Positions 26,090 through 35,560 of a stretch of 64,000 nt of DNA are shown one piece after another (position 1 is the stretch's first letter; the number at the start of each line of letters is the position of its first letter). Source of the DNA: Maribacter arenosus. GTDB taxonomy: Bacteria; Bacteroidota; Bacteroidia; Flavobacteriales; Flavobacteriaceae. A program made the translations under genes and the position numbers. The notes beneath the pieces are model-generated. The model did no database searches. It saw only the letters and a program-made list of their open reading frames with translations, and was not told the origin of the DNA. The stretch lies in NCBI RefSeq assembly GCF_014610845.1, contig NZ_JABTCG010000001.1, positions 372,001 through 436,000 of the forward strand, read 5' to 3'.

Positions 26090-27577
26090 TTAATATTTTG
26101 CACTTTCATTGGTCACGGAAGTTCGCTTGATGAATGCACGTAAATCATTATTGGCCTTTTGCAGGTCTTCACGACGCAAGTACATCATATGTCCGCTCCG
26201 ATAGCCCCTGAACTCAAAACGGTCTTTCATACGGCCGCTAGGATCTACTTGCCACATGGTGTATTTGGCATTGAAATAGGTCGTAGCACCATCGTAGTAG
26301 CCAGATTGTACCAAAACATTCAAATAAGGATTCTGTGCCATGGCTTGGCGAAGATTTTCACGGGTTTCATCATCCTCATTGTTCCATGGACGCACTGGTC
26401 CGAACATATTGTATTTGATGTCGGTTTTGAAATTCAATTCTTCTTGTAGATAGTAGTTTATTGCCGGGGTAAAACTGTGTAGCCACGAAGTTAATTCGGC
26501 ACTATAATCAGGACGGGTACCCATTAATTCACGATCTATACCCAAATACCGTGAATCTAAACGACCTGTAGTAAATCCGCCCTGCTCTTTTAATAGGTTT
26601 TTCCAAAAATACCCAGTAGGGACCACTAAATTTAGGTCTAAAATCTCTTTTTCAGATAAACCCGAATAATAGGCGATTTTTTCGGCCACGGCAATTCTCT
26701 CGGCCTCACCAATAAATCCACCTTTGGCTAGTGCTGGTATGAGGGTATTAAGGGTATAATTTTCAGATTCTGGTAAAATCTCCAATAAATCTTTGTTTTG
26801 TAATTCTGGAGGTAATGCTTTATGGTGCCAAGCTGCGGCTGTATAATACGGAAGGTTCAAGGCATCCGAAACAGGACCTCCTGTTCGAATGACCTTATAA
26901 TCGGCCGGGGACACCATGATCACCCCGTTTAAATACATCCATTGTTGGTTTTGCAACGCCAATGAAAGCCCCATAACCCGCGTGCCCCCATAACTTTCAC
27001 CAATAATGTATTTCGGGGAACGCCATCTATTGTTCCTGGTCACAAACGTGTTTAACCATTCTGCCAAATACTTGATATCGGCATTTATTCCAAAAAACGT
27101 ATCCCGATCCACCTCTTTCCCTGTTTCTGGTATGGTGCGCGAGTAGCCTGTATTGGCAGGGTTAACATATACAATATCGGTAACATCCAAAACGGAATAT
27201 GGGTTGTGGTCTACACCGTAGGGTTGTACCGGATATCCTTCATCGTCGATTTTTAGAATTCTAGGGCCGGTATAGGCCAGATGCATCCAAACCGAACCTG
27301 AGCCCGGACCTCCATTAAAGGAAATCAATAGGGGTCTGGAGGCTTGGTCTTTTACATTGTTCCTCGTATAGTAGGTAAAATGCAAAGCGGCTATAGGTTT
27401 ACCTTCTGCATCCCAAACAGGTTGCGTACCCGTTTTTGCCGTATAATTAATGGGAGTGCCATTAATAGTCACATTGTGTTGCGTGGTTATCACAGTATCT
27501 ACAGGCAATTTTCGTTCTTGGGCATTCGCAAGGGAAAGGCCTATAACAAGGCAAAATGATAGGATGGTATTTTTCAT
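26090..27577 (-). CDS. S10-family serine carboxypeptidase (secreted)
   Basis: 495 residues with a signal peptide (MKNTILSFCLVIGLSLANAQ). S10 landmarks: oxyanion region FNGGPGSGSVWMH, nucleophile Ser in IGESYGGTRV, Asp in VQSGYYDGATTYF and His in RSGHMMYL. These alpha/beta hydrolases remove C-terminal residues from peptides at acid pH in eukaryotes; bacterial members are periplasmic or secreted and probably digest peptides for nutrition. It ends 53 bases from the convergent lipoprotein gene. Confidence 0.93.
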   Translation of the reverse strand: MKNTILSFCLVIGLSLANAQERKLPVDTVITTQHNVTINGTPINYTAKTGTQPVWDAEGKPIAALHFTYYTRNNVKDQASRPLLISFNGGPGSGSVWMHLAYTGPRILKIDDEGYPVQPYGVDHNPYSVLDVTDIVYVNPANTGYSRTIPETGKEVDRDTFFGINADIKYLAEWLNTFVTRNNRWRSPKYIIGESYGGTRVMGLSLALQNQQWMYLNGVIMVSPADYKVIRTGGPVSDALNLPYYTAAAWHHKALPPELQNKDLLEILPESENYTLNTLIPALAKGGFIGEAERIAVAEKIAYYSGLSEKEILDLNLVVPTGYFWKNLLKEQGGFTTGRLDSRYLGIDRELMGTRPDYSAELTSWLHSFTPAINYYLQEELNFKTDIKYNMFGPVRPWNNEDDETRENLRQAMAQNPYLNVLVQSGYYDGATTYFNAKYTMWQVDPSGRMKDRFEFRGYRSGHMMYLRREDLQKANNDLRAFIKRTSVTNESAKY

Positions 27578-27648
27578 TTATATTAGCTTTTAGTCTTGAT
27601 CTTAAAAGTAGGTATTTTGGGCTAAGCCGTAAAATTTCAACTTTTAAA

Positions 27649-28413
27649 TTAGAATTTTTCAAAGACTCCAAGTCCAAATAAGGCAAAATCATACTTCACG
27701 GGATCATTCGGATCGAATATTCGTAGTGCGGAATCCAGTTCATTCAAGGCTTTTGCATCATTCTGTTTACGTTTTAATAATCCGAGTTTTCGAGCCACAT
27801 TACCAGAATGCACGTCCAAGGGGCATGAGAGTTGGCTGGGGTCGATTTTTTTCCAAAGCCCGAAATCGACGCCTGTCGACGCGTCCCTGACCATCCAACG
27901 AAGAAACATATTCAAACGTTTGGCTGCAGATCCCTTTAAGGGATCGGAAACATGTTTTGTGGTTCTATGTTGGTGGGGCAATTCAAAGAAAACCTTTTTG
28001 AATTCAGAAATTGATTTTTGTACGGAATTATTCTCGATATGTGAGGAAAACAAACCTTCAAGTCCCCTATGATTCATATAAATATTTTTTAGGGCCTTTA
28101 CAAAATAGACTAGATCGGTATGATTGAAGGTTCGATGAACAAATCCCTTAAATTTTGCCAAATCACCCGGAGAATGGTTTAGGATAAAATTATAAGGTTC
28201 ATTATCCAACAAATGCATCATTTCGGAGGCATTTTTGATAATACTTTTTCGGTTACCCCATGCAATTGTTGCCGTAAGGAAGGCACTGATTTCAATATCC
28301 TCTTTTGTGCTGTACTTATGTGGTATTTGAATGGGATCACTCTCCAAGAAGCGTGGATGATTATATTTTGAGACTTTAATATCTAAAAACTCTTTGAGCT
28401 CTATTTGGGTCAT
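27649..28413 (-). CDS. TIGR02757 family protein (function unknown)
   Basis: 254 residues, recognised as the conserved Bacteroidota/Spirochaete family TIGR02757 from its pattern [17 protein letters not shown] and the C-terminal [19 protein letters not shown]. That second segment resembles the helix-hairpin/Asp region of HhH base-excision glycosylases, so a nucleic-acid role is possible. Start taken at 28413, where ATGA overlaps the stop of the upstream ABC-ATPase gene; the 28443 alternative lies inside that gene. Confidence 0.85.
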   Translation of the reverse strand: MTQIELKEFLDIKVSKYNHPRFLESDPIQIPHKYSTKEDIEISAFLTATIAWGNRKSIIKNASEMMHLLDNEPYNFILNHSPGDLAKFKGFVHRTFNHTDLVYFVKALKNIYMNHRGLEGLFSSHIENNSVQKSISEFKKVFFELPHQHRTTKHVSDPLKGSAAKRLNMFLRWMVRDASTGVDFGLWKKIDPSQLSCPLDVHSGNVARKLGLLKRKQNDAKALNELDSALRIFDPNDPVKYDFALFGLGVFEKF

Positions 28414-29117
28414 AATAAGGGCCTGTCTGTATAATCGACCCATTCAATACCTGTTGCATCGGTAATAAGCCCATCGACCATGGTCAGTTTTCTATCGGCA
28501 AGGTCGGCCAATTCCCGGTTATGGGTGACGATAACAAAGGTTTGTCCAAATTTGTCGCGTAATTCAAAAAAAAGTTTGTGAAGATTGTCTGCACTCTCGG
28601 AGTCTAGATTTCCACTAGGTTCATCAGCAAAAATCACGGATGGATTGTTGATCAACGCCCTTGCAACTGCAACCCGTTGTTGTTCACCCCCTGAAAGCTC
28701 GCTGGGTTTATGGTGTAGACGATGGGATAGCCCTAAAAAATCCAGTAGTTCCTTCGCCCTTTGTTCAACCTCATTTCGAGGTGTTTTTTTTATAAATCCC
28801 GGTATACAAACATTTTCCAAAGCTGTGAATTCGGGTAAAAGCTGATGGAATTGGAAAATGAATCCAATATTTTCATTTCTGAACCTTGCTATTTCCCTAT
28901 CTGAAAGATCCGTTACTTCCACATTTTTTATCAACAGCCTACTATCCACTTTATTACTTTGAACATCCAATGTTCCCAAGATTTGCAGTAAAGTTGTCTT
29001 GCCGGCCCCTGAAGGTCCTACAATCGATACGATTTCCCCTTCCTTTATATGAAGGTCGACCCCTTTCAACACTTGTAAATCCCCGTAATACTTTTGAATA
29101 TTGGTGGCCTGGATCAT
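28410..29117 (-). CDS. ABC transporter ATP-binding protein, LolD-like
   Basis: 235 residues from the ATG at 29117 ([20 protein letters not shown]); the upstream frame to 29162 adds a non-conserved tail. Walker [16 protein letters not shown]-loop [16 protein letters not shown], signature [15 protein letters not shown], Walker [10 protein letters not shown] and H-loop [10 protein letters not shown] are all intact. The pattern matches the LolD/MacB class, which drives lipoprotein release from the inner membrane or related extraction. The membrane partner is elsewhere. It overlaps the TIGR02757 gene by four bases. Confidence 0.92.
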   Translation of the reverse strand: MIQATNIQKYYGDLQVLKGVDLHIKEGEIVSIVGPSGAGKTTLLQILGTLDVQSNKVDSRLLIKNVEVTDLSDREIARFRNENIGFIFQFHQLLPEFTALENVCIPGFIKKTPRNEVEQRAKELLDFLGLSHRLHHKPSELSGGEQQRVAVARALINNPSVIFADEPSGNLDSESADNLHKLFFELRDKFGQTFVIVTHNRELADLADRKLTMVDGLITDATGIEWVDYTDRPLL

Positions 29118-29227
29118 TATAATTTGGTTTGTGGTTCGAAAATTAAACAATAGTGCAGACATACCAAAAGAAGGTTATCAATAACAATCGCGTTTTCTTG
29201 TTTTGTTTTAATGATTTTAGTACTAAA

Positions 29228-29259
29228 TTGTCAAAAAGAATTTTTTACGACTAACTTTG
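29228..29259 (+). promoter_or_regulatory. folE promoter (TTG-N21-TAACTTTG)
   Basis: TTG at 29228-29230, 21-bp spacer, TAACTTTG at 29252-29259: a full Bacteroidota consensus promoter. It lies downstream of the first in-frame ATG (29211), so transcripts from it can only use the later start at 29319. Confidence 0.7.
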
Positions 29260-29318
29260 AACTTGGTCGTAAGGTATCACTTCAAGTTGATACTTACTCA
29301 TTATTAGAAAATATCAAA

Positions 29319-29918
29319 ATGGCACCATATAAAAATTTAGAAGAATATAATCTGGAAATAACAAACGATGTCAAAGAACGATATTCGAAGATTATAGAAG
29401 AAATAGGGGAGGATGTATTACGGGAAGGTTTGGTAAAAACCCCGGAACGTGCTGCAAAGGCGATGCTTTTCCTGACGCAAGGCTATCTGCAGGATGCTGC
29501 AACCATATTAAAGAGTGCCATGTTCAAGGAATCGTATAACGAAATGGTCATCGTTAAGGATATTGAACTTTATTCGTTATGCGAACATCATATGCTACCT
29601 TTTTTCGGAAAGGCCCATATCGCATATATCCCTAACGGACATATTGTGGGTCTTAGTAAGTTGCCACGTATTGTCGATGTTTTTGCAAGAAGATTACAGG
29701 TCCAGGAAAGGTTGACAGAACAAATACTCGATTGTATTAACGACACCTTGAAACCACAAGGGGTGGCCGTGGTCATTGAAGCTTCCCATATGTGCATGAT
29801 GATGCGTGGGGTACAAAAACAGAATTCGGTAACCACAACCTCTGGTTTTAGGGGGAGTTTTGTAAAAGAGGAAACCCGAAACGAATTTTTAAAATTGATC
29901 AGTTCAAAGCTGTCTTAG
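29319..29918 (+). CDS. folE: GTP cyclohydrolase I
   Basis: 199 residues. Converts GTP to 7,8-dihydroneopterin triphosphate, the first step of tetrahydrofolate (or pterin) synthesis. Zinc and substrate motifs are clear: [25 protein letters not shown] with Cys-His-His, [23 protein letters not shown] and the C-terminal [12 protein letters not shown] with the second zinc Cys. The start at 29319 ([10 protein letters not shown]) is preferred because the consensus promoter at 29228-29259 lies inside the 36-residue extension that a start at 29211 would give, and that extension is not typical of FolE. Confidence 0.95.
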   Translation: MAPYKNLEEYNLEITNDVKERYSKIIEEIGEDVLREGLVKTPERAAKAMLFLTQGYLQDAATILKSAMFKESYNEMVIVKDIELYSLCEHHMLPFFGKAHIAYIPNGHIVGLSKLPRIVDVFARRLQVQERLTEQILDCINDTLKPQGVAVVIEASHMCMMMRGVQKQNSVTTTSGFRGSFVKEETRNEFLKLISSKLS

Positions 29919-29987
29919 GCTTAAAAAGTATATACATTTTAATATGGCATCCTTGTTGCCCTGCATATAGCATTTATAAATTTAGAA

Positions 29988-30296
29988 ATGTCAACTACTA
30001 AAGATAAAAAATACCAAACCCTATTGTTGGGATTATTGTTCGATGGTATTGGGATGTTATCATTTGCCGTTCCTTTTATAGGTGATTTCTCGGACATCAT
30101 TTGGGCCCCCTTGGCAGGCTGGTTAATGACCAGAATGTATAAGGGCAAAATTGGTCAAGCAGCTGGGGTTTTCACTTTTATAGAGGAAATTATACCCGGA
30201 TTGGATGTGGTTCCCTCCTTTACCATAATGTGGATATACACCTATTTGATAAAAGGTTCTAAAAAAGGAAAGTTAATCGATAGCAAAACGGGTTGA
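29988..30296 (+). CDS. Small membrane protein, unrecognised
   Basis: 102 residues with two or three hydrophobic segments (TLLLGLLFDGIGMLSFAVPFI, IIWAPLAGWLMTRMY, FTIMWIYTYLI). No family recognised with certainty; proteins of this type are common in Flavobacteriaceae. The last codons form one arm of the 15-bp terminator stem shared with the convergent TonB receptor gene. Confidence 0.8.
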   Translation: MSTTKDKKYQTLLLGLLFDGIGMLSFAVPFIGDFSDIIWAPLAGWLMTRMYKGKIGQAAGVFTFIEEIIPGLDVVPSFTIMWIYTYLIKGSKKGKLIDSKTG

Positions 30297-30309
30297 TTAA
30301 CTTTCCTTT
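30264..30309. terminator. Bidirectional terminator with a 15-bp perfect stem
   Basis: AAAGGAAAGTTAATC (30264-30278) and GATTAACTTTCCTTT (30295-30309) are perfectly complementary with a 16-base loop. The left arm lies inside the coding end of the small membrane protein and the right arm just beyond the TonB receptor stop (30315). A-rich and T-rich flanks suit termination in both directions. Confidence 0.75.
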
Positions 30310-30314
30310 CTAAT

Positions 30315-32534
30315 TTAAAAAGGGATACTTAGAGCCAATGAGATATTTCGTCCTATATTGGGTATTCCATCCGATTTTAATCGGGATAGGTGGGCAATGT
30401 AGCTTGTATCAAAAATATTTTGGGCACTCACCCTAACTTCTACCTTAGTATTGAAAGCCATAACATCGCCTCCAGCACCCAAATCCACCAGGTTATAACC
30501 TGCGGAAGGGTCTTCGAAATTTCCGACCTTATCTTGTCGGAACACCGATTTTAGGCTAACAAATGCATAGTTATTTGTAACCCATTTTTTTGGGTTTATA
30601 AATTCGACCCTTATTGTATTGGTAAGGCTGTTTGCGGGAATTAAAGGCAGATAGTCGCTATTATCCTGTTTGCCCACCACGGTTTCAAAACTACTCTCTA
30701 AATGCAGCCAATCCAAGGGGTGTGGATGTAAATGAAAACCCAATTCACCTCCATATAATTTGGCATTTTCTTGCTGGTACACAAAAACCTGGTTCTCCCC
30801 AACCATTTCACCAGTAGGGCCTATATAAATAAAGTCTTCTACGGCATTGTAGAACCCGTTGACATAAAATTCAAAATGTTTGTTGTTGTATTCCCATGAA
30901 ATATCCGCCTGTATATTTTGTTCATTATCTAGGTTTGGATCCCCAATTTCATATCGATTAGTACCTTCATGCACCCCATCGGAAGTCAGTTCAGCCAAGT
31001 TAGGGGCACGGAACCCCGTAGCCAGATTCAATCTAGCGATACTTTTGGGTGTAAGGTTGAATTTATAACCTATAGCTGCATTGAAACTATTGAAATCACG
31101 ATCCAGCGCATCATAGATACCACTTAAAGGGGGACTGCTATTGACGTCGCTACGAATATTTCGCCTATCGAAGCGTAATCCCAGTTGCATTCCACTTTCA
31201 TCCTTGAAATGAATATGGGATGTTGCCAATATCCCGATATCATTGGTCGTTGCATCAGGAATAAATTCCTCCTCCCCAAAATTTTCGTTGGTTTGGTGCA
31301 TTCCCTGTAATCCTATGATGGTCTCAAGATTTCCCCATTTGGGCAAATCATATTGCAAATTGTAATTGAACGTGGATAGATGCATTTCCAAAGCCGCATT
31401 CTCTTTGCTGTCCTCAAATTCCTTGCGATTGTTAAATATATATCCCAATATAGCTTCGATGGTAGAATTCCTAAGGAAAAACTTGGATTTTGAGCTTAAG
31501 ATATGGTTGGCTATTTCTTGATAGGGCAATTCAGGTGATCGCTCTGTAGATTGTTCACCGATTTCTTCGGGTATTCCAAAATCCGAATTCGTATAATTAT
31601 ATCGCAGTTCCGTTTTAAATTGGGTAGATTGATACCCCAAACCTGTCTTTAGATCATATTCCTTAAATCGGGAATTGGTTACCCTAGAACCATTGCCCGT
31701 CTTATAATCTATATGCGAGGCATAACTTCCCCTTAAAAGAAACTTCATTCTCCCCTGTGAAGTCCGTATACCTGCATCAGTACTTAAACCTTGGGTATTC
31801 GAAAAATAATTCATATTTACATCGCCCTCAGTGGTATTTACATTGGCAAATTTTTCAGGATTGAAATAAAGGACACCTCCCATGGCATCCGAACCATACA
31901 ACAAGGAGGCTGGGCCTTTTATAACTTCTACACTTTCTAGTCCGGCACCATTGATGCCCAGTCCGTGTTCGGCCCCAAATTGTTGATTTTCCATACGTAT
32001 CCCTTGAGTATAAACAAGAACCCTATTGGCACTCAACCCTCGGATAACGGGCTTTCCGATTCCCATTCCGGTTGAAACGTTCTCAACGCCCGCAATGTGG
32101 GTTATGCCATCGGTCAGGGTAAGGGCACCTGAAGTTTTGAGCCCTTTCATATTGGCACGTTCCACTTTCATCACATTCTCGCTTTGGAGTTTATGAAATG
32201 GGGTGGAGACGATAACTTCTTGCATTTCAATGACACTTGGGGTCAGGGCAACGTTCAAAGTGTTTACCCCTTTATTTATCGGTACTGATTTCGAAAAAGT
32301 TTCAAACCCGATGTATGAAATAACAAGGATATACTCACCTTTGGGTAAATCACCGATTTCAAATTCACCCTGGTCATTGGTCGAAGTGCCTTTCTCCAAC
32401 TCAGGTAAGTATATAGAAACTTGATCTAATGGAACCATATCTTCTTTGTTTGTAATGGTCCCGGATAACGTATTTTGGGCATATCCCCATTGGAGGGAAA
32501 AGGCCACAAGTAGCAATAGCATAAGATGCTTCAT
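30315..32534 (-). CDS. TonB-dependent outer-membrane receptor with carboxypeptidase-like regulatory domain
   Basis: 739 residues. Order: signal peptide (to about residue 19), carboxypeptidase-D-like beta-sandwich (about 20-100: GTITNKEDMVPLDQVSIYLP), plug (about 110-225: GKPVIRGLSANRVLVYTQGI and EVIKGPASLLYGSDAMGGVL) and beta-barrel to the C-terminal Phe (ISLALSIPF). Imports a chelated metal or other large nutrient across the outer membrane with TonB energy. No SusD partner is present. The small secreted His-containing protein encoded 44 bases upstream suggests a metal substrate, for example zinc or copper; this is inference. Confidence 0.92.
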   Translation of the reverse strand: MKHLMLLLLVAFSLQWGYAQNTLSGTITNKEDMVPLDQVSIYLPELEKGTSTNDQGEFEIGDLPKGEYILVISYIGFETFSKSVPINKGVNTLNVALTPSVIEMQEVIVSTPFHKLQSENVMKVERANMKGLKTSGALTLTDGITHIAGVENVSTGMGIGKPVIRGLSANRVLVYTQGIRMENQQFGAEHGLGINGAGLESVEVIKGPASLLYGSDAMGGVLYFNPEKFANVNTTEGDVNMNYFSNTQGLSTDAGIRTSQGRMKFLLRGSYASHIDYKTGNGSRVTNSRFKEYDLKTGLGYQSTQFKTELRYNYTNSDFGIPEEIGEQSTERSPELPYQEIANHILSSKSKFFLRNSTIEAILGYIFNNRKEFEDSKENAALEMHLSTFNYNLQYDLPKWGNLETIIGLQGMHQTNENFGEEEFIPDATTNDIGILATSHIHFKDESGMQLGLRFDRRNIRSDVNSSPPLSGIYDALDRDFNSFNAAIGYKFNLTPKSIARLNLATGFRAPNLAELTSDGVHEGTNRYEIGDPNLDNEQNIQADISWEYNNKHFEFYVNGFYNAVEDFIYIGPTGEMVGENQVFVYQQENAKLYGGELGFHLHPHPLDWLHLESSFETVVGKQDNSDYLPLIPANSLTNTIRVEFINPKKWVTNNYAFVSLKSVFRQDKVGNFEDPSAGYNLVDLGAGGDVMAFNTKVEVRVSAQNIFDTSYIAHLSRLKSDGIPNIGRNISLALSIPF

Positions 32535-32578
32535 AATAGAATTGAATTTAGTAGTGAAAAAATAGTTAACCTAAAATT

Positions 32579-32911
32579 CTATGAAGCCATCGGTGGGCCC
32601 CTAAGGGCAAAATGTAGTTTTTGGAATTTGCTTAAAAAAGTATAGTGGAATGTAATCTTGCTGGAGTTCCGTACATCTATAGGTATTGGTATAAACACCA
32701 ACGGGGATGTATACACGGGCGATAGATTAAAATCTTGAAAGTCACAGTCTAATTCGACTTCATGCATATGTAATTCCCCTACTATTGCACATTCGATGTT
32801 TTTATGTTCATAAAGTGCATGGGAAATCTTAACTATAGAAGGGCTACTCAAAAACACCACTAATAGTATGGACAGGAGGGACATGAAATTTTTGTGTTCG
32901 GTGAATTTCAT
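32579..32911 (-). CDS. Small secreted His/Cys protein paired with the TonB receptor
   Basis: 110 residues. A hydrophobic N-terminal segment (MSLLSILLVVFLSSPSIV) is followed by HALYEHKNIECAIVGELHMH and ELDCDF, which place His and Cys residues in a possible metal-binding arrangement; the C-terminus ends in RGPPMAS. It resembles in layout the small protein in front of the RND efflux operon (17028-17426): signal, His/Cys centre, Pro-Pro tail. It lies directly upstream of the TonB receptor and is probably co-transcribed. Function is inferred. Confidence 0.75.
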   Translation of the reverse strand: MKFTEHKNFMSLLSILLVVFLSSPSIVKISHALYEHKNIECAIVGELHMHEVELDCDFQDFNLSPVYTSPLVFIPIPIDVRNSSKITFHYTFLSKFQKLHFALRGPPMAS

Positions 32912-32963
32912 TTTCCAAATTTAACCATTAAACCGACCATGATACTGTTAAGAAAAATTTAAT

Positions 32964-33266
32964 TTATTTGAGGAGAAAACCAAGTCCAAGCCTGCGGATC
33001 ATTTTCTTTTCAAAATTCCAGAAAAATTTGAATTGACCAAAAAGCCATCCAAAAGCAACCAATAAGATTTGATAGGTAGGAAAGATGAGTAGAATTCGAA
33101 TGATCCAGTATAGCCATGCATTGGTGGTTTCCCGATCAAGCCCGATAAATCCGGTAATAGGCGCAACAAGCTTAACGGCCGTAGTTCCTGTAACGGCGAA
33201 CACTATAAAAATAACAAGTATCTGAAAATTGGAATCAATGCCCCAACGTTTCTTTAGTTTTTCCAT
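32964..33266 (-). CDS. DUF6787-type small membrane protein
   Basis: 100 residues from the ATG at 33266 (MEKLKKRWGIDSNFQ). Two transmembrane helices (FQILVIFIVFAVTGTTAVKL and YWIIRILLIFPTYQILLVAFGWL) and a basic, aromatic C-terminal tail (GQFKFFWNFEKKMIRR). The pattern matches the Bacteroidota family DUF6787, whose role is unknown. It lies 32 bases after the DUF6146-type gene on the same strand. Confidence 0.82.
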   Translation of the reverse strand: MEKLKKRWGIDSNFQILVIFIVFAVTGTTAVKLVAPITGFIGLDRETTNAWLYWIIRILLIFPTYQILLVAFGWLFGQFKFFWNFEKKMIRRLGLGFLLK

Positions 33267-33298
33267 AGGAGATTTTCTCAAAGTTTCAAATATACCCC

Positions 33299-33757
33299 TT
33301 AAATTCGAGGTAGAAAAGGACCTAGTCGTTGGTTGTATTTTCGTTGAAAGTAGATGAAATAATTGAACAGTTTATAATTTACCTCATAACCATAATCTAT
33401 ATTTGGGCTATAATCGATTTGTAGTTCATATAGACTAGGGTCATACCGGAAGGGTTGTAAAACCCTTTGATTCCATTCAGTGACGTAAATTTTATTTCGG
33501 TTCTCCAAGTAGGATTGTGTATAATACCCTTCGGGTTTCGCAATACTCTGCAACCAAAAGTTAAAACCTGGTTCAATTATGATAATCTCATATTCAATAT
33601 CGTTGCTGGCAATTTTAATGGTATCCCCTTCTTGTTTGGCAAAGGCCAATTTTTCCTCATCCGAAACTGTTATGGCTTCCTTAGTACTTCCACAACTACT
33701 CCCAATGACGACCATTACCAACAAAAATCCAAAAATCTGAAAAAAACGATGTTTCAT
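33299..33757 (-). CDS. DUF6146-type lipoprotein
   Basis: 152 residues from the ATG at 33757 (MKHRFFQIFGFLLVMVVIGSSC), a lipoprotein signal with lipobox GSSC. The body includes IEYEIIIIEPGFNFWLQS and PEGYYTQSYLENRNKIYVTEWNQR, which match the DUF6146 family of Bacteroidota. Function unknown. It sits with DUF6787 and DUF937 genes downstream of serC-serA. Confidence 0.85.
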   Translation of the reverse strand: MKHRFFQIFGFLLVMVVIGSSCGSTKEAITVSDEEKLAFAKQEGDTIKIASNDIEYEIIIIEPGFNFWLQSIAKPEGYYTQSYLENRNKIYVTEWNQRVLQPFRYDPSLYELQIDYSPNIDYGYEVNYKLFNYFIYFQRKYNQRLGPFLPRI

Positions 33758-33831
33758 AGCGATGTACATTCCCAATAGTAATTTAGTCCAAATAGTTTGG
33801 AGAACCTTACCCTGGGTTGCTTTTAAGATAC

Positions 33832-33860
33832 AAAAAAAGCCGCTTATTGTTTAAGCGGCT
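33832..33860 (-). terminator. Terminator of the DUF937 gene
   Basis: Stem AGCCGCTTA (33838-33846) / TAAGCGGCT (33852-33860), 5-base loop; on the minus strand it is followed by seven T. It ends the transcript of the gene stopping at 33887. Confidence 0.88.
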
Positions 33861-33886
33861 ATGTCAATTTAAGTTATTGTGCAGAT

Positions 33887-34522
33887 TTATTTTCCGAAAA
33901 GACCACCGAGCAATCCGCCCAATCCACTTTTCTTTTTGCCACCACCCATTACCATTCCGGCAACATCATCTAGAATACTGCCGTCACCGTCAGCATCTAG
34001 CAAAGTAGTAATAAGACTTTGGTTTTGTTGTGGTTGACCACCTAACATACTGCCCAATAAGGCATTCATACCACTAGCATCACTTACATTGCTTTGCGAT
34101 TTTTGTCTTCCAAGGAAGCCCATGACAATCGGGGCCGCGATTTTTAAGATATTAGCAACAGAACCGGCATCCAGTCCAGATTTTTGACTTAATGCATTTT
34201 CTACCTGCGGTTGCTTGTTGCCGAAAACATGACCTAAAATTCCCGCGCCATCATTCATGACATTTTCATCAACACCTCCACCGAATAATCCACCAAGGTT
34301 GTCCAAGATACTACCATCGTGTTTCGAGGAAAGTGCACTCATTAATCCCTCTGCTCCTTGGGGTGAGGATACATTTTTTTTCATTGCCCCTAAAAGTAAG
34401 GGCATCGCCATGCTCAACACATCAGCAGTTTTGTTTTCAGGTTGACCGGTTTGTCCAGCTACACCACTAATAAGTTGTTTGCCCATAGGGCTGTTAAGTA
34501 AATCTAATAATCCAGATGACAT
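33887..34522 (-). CDS. DUF937 domain protein
   Basis: 211 residues, with repeated helical segments of the form L-x-x-A-x-P-x-x-(M/L)-G-(A/F)-(L/M) (AMPLLLGAMKK, AAPIVMGFLGRQ) and Gly-rich stretches, ending in GLGGLLGGLFGK. This fits the DUF937/YidB-like family, cytoplasmic proteins of unknown function. It follows serA with 75 bases between and has its own terminator at 33832-33860. Confidence 0.87.
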   Translation of the reverse strand: MSSGLLDLLNSPMGKQLISGVAGQTGQPENKTADVLSMAMPLLLGAMKKNVSSPQGAEGLMSALSSKHDGSILDNLGGLFGGGVDENVMNDGAGILGHVFGNKQPQVENALSQKSGLDAGSVANILKIAAPIVMGFLGRQKSQSNVSDASGMNALLGSMLGGQPQQNQSLITTLLDADGDGSILDDVAGMVMGGGKKKSGLGGLLGGLFGK

Positions 34523-34597
34523 TTTATAGTTAATTTAAAATTAGTCCTGTAATGTACAAAAAAGAGTTAACGTAATTCCTCTAACCAATTGGGAATA

Positions 34598-35548
34598 TTA
34601 TTTCAATAGGGAAATAATCTGAGAGGCCAATTCACTTCCAATACGGTCTTGGGCTTCTCCCGTAGCTGCCCCGATATGTGGGGTTAGCGATATTTTGGGG
34701 TGCATAAGGATTTTGATTTCCGGTTTGGGTTCTGACTCGAATACATCCAACCCTGCAAAGGAAACTTTTCCCTCTTCAATGGCTTCGAGAAGGGCTACTT
34801 CGTCAATTACCCCGCCACGTGCCGCATTTACGATGCCGACACCTTCTTTCATGATATTGAATTCACTTTTGCCTATGATGTATTCTTTCTGGGCAGGGAC
34901 GTGCAGCGAAATGAAGTCCGCTTGTTGTAAGAGTTCTGATTTGGGCACACTTTTAAAATCAAAAGAAACCGTTTGCCCATCAAAAAAGTTGATTGTTATT
35001 GACGCTTTATCAATAAATGGATCCGTGTAGACAACCTTCATACCGATGCCTAATGCAATTTTTGCCGTTGCTTGACCAATTCGTCCAAAACCTATAACTC
35101 CCAGTGTCTTTCCTCTTAGCTCCGAACCACCTGCGTACGCTTTTTTTAGCTGTTTGAATTTGCTATCACCTTCTAAGGGCATATTTCTATTGGCGTCGTA
35201 TAAAAAACGTACCCCTCCGAACAAATGGGCAAAAACCAATTCTGCAACGGATTCGGAGGAAGCGGCAGGTGTATTGATCACATGTAATCCTTTTTCTTTG
35301 GCATAGGCCACATCAATATTATCCATACCGACCCCACCACGTCCTATGAGTCGTAAAGACGGACAATTGTCGATAATATCTTTCCGGACCTGAGTGGCAC
35401 TTCGCACCAATAATCCGACGATGTCATTTTGATTGATATAATGTATAAGTTGTTCTTGGGCCACTGTTGTCGTGAGGACTTCAAAGCCTGCAGCTTCAAG
35501 TTCTGCTATTCCAATTTGTGAGATACCGTCGTTTGCTAAAATTTTCAT
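34598..35548 (-). CDS. serA: D-2-hydroxyacid dehydrogenase, probable D-3-phosphoglycerate dehydrogenase
   Basis: 316 residues. NAD-binding domain GKTLGVIGFGRIGQATAK, catalytic Arg in VNAARGGVIDE, Glu in FESEPKPE and His in LTPHIGAATGEAQ. It lacks the C-terminal ACT regulatory domain of longer SerA enzymes. Twelve bases downstream of serC, so the pair supplies the first two steps of serine synthesis from 3-phosphoglycerate. Confidence 0.9.
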   Translation of the reverse strand: MKILANDGISQIGIAELEAAGFEVLTTTVAQEQLIHYINQNDIVGLLVRSATQVRKDIIDNCPSLRLIGRGGVGMDNIDVAYAKEKGLHVINTPAASSESVAELVFAHLFGGVRFLYDANRNMPLEGDSKFKQLKKAYAGGSELRGKTLGVIGFGRIGQATAKIALGIGMKVVYTDPFIDKASITINFFDGQTVSFDFKSVPKSELLQQADFISLHVPAQKEYIIGKSEFNIMKEGVGIVNAARGGVIDEVALLEAIEEGKVSFAGLDVFESEPKPEIKILMHPKISLTPHIGAATGEAQDRIGSELASQIISLLK

Positions 35549-35560
35549 TTTGAATATTGA

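Noticed and set aside
33887-34522. Gly-rich protein as a bacteriocin or secreted repeat protein
   Set aside because: No signal peptide; pattern matches DUF937/YidB-like cytoplasmic proteins.
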